A stretch of DNA of 7,423 nt, taken from Globobulimina sp. Lineage: Eukaryota > Foraminifera > Rotaliida. Positions 6,509 to 7,423 of the stretch are shown in pieces. Every line of letters begins with the position of its first letter. Position 1 is the first letter of the stretch. The DNA is taken from the NCBI GenBank assembly GCA_003354225.1, contig PIVH01000158.1, positions 1-7,423 on the forward strand, written 5' to 3'. The notes below the pieces were generated by a model that saw only the letters and a program-made list of their open reading frames with translations, had not been told where the DNA came from and did not search any database. The translations under genes were made by a program, and so were the position numbers.

Positions 6509-7330
6509 TTACACGCATATTCGCACAAAAAATAAAAACATACGCGGGTTTAGCGAACGCGGGTTGCCATCGGTACCCTCGCGGAGAGTGAGCTGCAAAT
6601 GTGAATTCTTCCATGACATCGATGAATGGCTTAGACTATTACTTATTTTGAGTAGTCCAAGTAAGCCGGACATCGAGGTTTTATATAATTTATTTTCTTG
6701 TACCTCTTCCCCATTATAATCACAGATGGAATGATAAATGGCCTTTGATTTCGGCAATACCAACGCCCATAAAGGTCGGATATGCCAATTGTCGTTTCGA
6801 ATTAATGTCCAAATTCCTTGACCTTTCGGAATGATTTTGATTAATAATCCGCCGGAAATTAACACTGGGTTCATTGATTTTTTTGTTTTGTTTTTTTTGT
6901 TCGTATTATACTTCTCTATTTGTTTCCATTCTTTCACAGATTGTTTTCTTATCACCGTAACTTTATCAATAAATTCTTTTTTCGTGATATACTCATCACT
7001 TTCAGACCATATTTTCCTGGCCAATGCAATTTGGCTGCTGTTCCTAAGAACCCACTGATAAACATGTTTAATAGTCAATTCTGGATTGGTTGCAGCCGCG
7101 ATCCGCTTCATATTCACGAACACTTGCGGCATGAGGGAGGATATACTGCCGTTCCCTTTCGATTTATCGAAAAACAATTCCACGGTGCGCAATGTCGTTT
7201 TTGTCACAAACTTTCTCAAGGTATTGACGGTCGCGCGTTTCTCTATCCAAACAGGCAAATCCCAATCATTTTCATCTTTTTCTTTTTTTGCTTCTTCCGC
7301 GAACTTACTCCGGGTCGTCGTCGTTGCCAT
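6509..7330 (-). CDS. Unrecognised 273-aa basic protein
   Basis: I do not recognise this protein. The ATG at 7330 sits in a good eukaryotic context (A at -3, G at +4). The N-terminal 30 residues are charged and hydrophilic (FAEEAKKEKDENDWDLPVW), followed by a probably helical segment about 30-140. KWESD-like charged stretches and SVKEWKQIEKYNT lead into the basic run NKKNKTKK (144-151), a weak nuclear-localisation candidate. Residues about 155-200 look like beta strands (VLISGGLLIKIIPKGQGIWTL). The last 40 residues are Ser-rich and less convincing, with a small NPRSLNPR duplication, so the true C-terminus could differ if splicing or a frameshift occurred. The two genes on this strand are 67 bp apart from this stop to the next ATG and could be co-expressed, though the TATA-like box between them suggests separate transcripts. 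Confidence 0.7.
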   Translation of the reverse strand: MATTTTRSKFAEEAKKEKDENDWDLPVWIEKRATVNTLRKFVTKTTLRTVELFFDKSKGNGSISSLMPQVFVNMKRIAAATNPELTIKHVYQWVLRNSSQIALARKIWSESDEYITKKEFIDKVTVIRKQSVKEWKQIEKYNTNKKNKTKKSMNPVLISGGLLIKIIPKGQGIWTLIRNDNWHIRPLWALVLPKSKAIYHSICDYNGEEVQENKLYKTSMSGLLGLLKISNSLSHSSMSWKNSHLQLTLREGTDGNPRSLNPRMFLFFVRICV

Positions 7331-7366
7331 ACTCGACGGATTATTGTTTCTGTATCATTTGGGTGG

Positions 7367-7408
7367 CAGACGTTTAGAAGCGGTCGACAGACGTTCAAGA
7401 GACGCCGA
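7367..7408. repeat. Imperfect 21-bp tandem pair upstream of the 273-aa gene
   Basis: Two adjacent 21-bp units starting CAGACGTT match at about 15 of 21 positions. They lie 37-78 bp upstream of the ATG at 7330, in the only upstream DNA visible for this gene. No TATA-like box is seen there. A paired ACGTCTG site on the gene's strand could be a regulator-binding site, but the window ends at 7423 and the evidence is thin. Confidence 0.35.
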
Positions 7409-7423
7409 GAAACATACAGTTTG

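Noticed and set aside
6442-6528. Upstream extension of the acidic protein to a TTG codon
   Set aside because: It would overlap the end of the 273-aa frame and place a TATA-like box inside the coding sequence. The added residues are translated A/T repeats.
6435-6660. One gene split by a frameshift or intron joining the 273-aa and 330-aa frames
   Set aside because: The alternative frames hit stops quickly near the junction, no convincing splice pair was seen, and the TATA-like box and spacing fit two genes. Not fully excluded; cDNA would settle it.

Overview
The window looks like compact, intronless DNA from a eukaryote or from something that lives in a eukaryotic nucleus. It holds five uninterrupted reading frames of about 220-620 codons on both strands. 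The start codons lack Shine-Dalgarno sequences, two genes have TATA-like boxes upstream, one gene is followed by a canonical AATAAA signal, and three products carry polybasic nuclear-localisation-like runs. The gaps are very A/T-rich. A gene-dense eukaryotic mobile element, a large nuclear DNA virus, or an integrated copy of one all fit. No hallmark viral gene (capsid, polymerase, packaging ATPase) is visible, so I cannot choose between them.

Layout, left to right. Positions 1-375 are a degenerate array of an about 10-bp unit built around GATAATT. Then comes copy 1 of an about 103-bp element (393-495), an unrecognised 224-aa gene on the minus strand (562-1236) with a TATA-like box, copy 2 of the element (1363-1465), and a 616-aa minus-strand gene (1548-3398). 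That gene is a MULE-type (Mutator-like) transposase with a FLYWCH-like zinc-binding N-terminus, and it is the only gene whose family I can name. It is divergent from an unrecognised 574-aa gene on the plus strand (3457-5181) with an acidic tract followed by a basic run. A 267-bp gap (5182-5448) holds a poly(A) signal and a third, diverged copy of the element (5292-5384) in the opposite orientation. Two minus-strand genes follow: a 330-aa acidic, repeat-rich protein (5449-6441) and an unrecognised 273-aa protein (6509-7330). They are packed so tightly that the TATA-like box of the first lies against the stop codon of the second.

The most notable structure is the about 100-bp element. Its three copies each lie about 65-110 bp downstream of a stop codon and always point the same way relative to the gene they follow. 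Copies 1 and 2 are about 96% identical. Copy 3 aligns to copy 2 without gaps over 93 positions at about 59%, with the strongest blocks in exact register. Copies 2 and 3 therefore form an inverted pair enclosing the transposase and its divergent neighbour, as terminal inverted repeats of a two-gene MULE would. Copies 1 and 2 form a direct pair enclosing the 224-aa gene. The two readings are a transposon terminus or a shared gene-end signal. How the genes work together is not known; the nuclear-type tails suggest several products act on DNA or chromatin.
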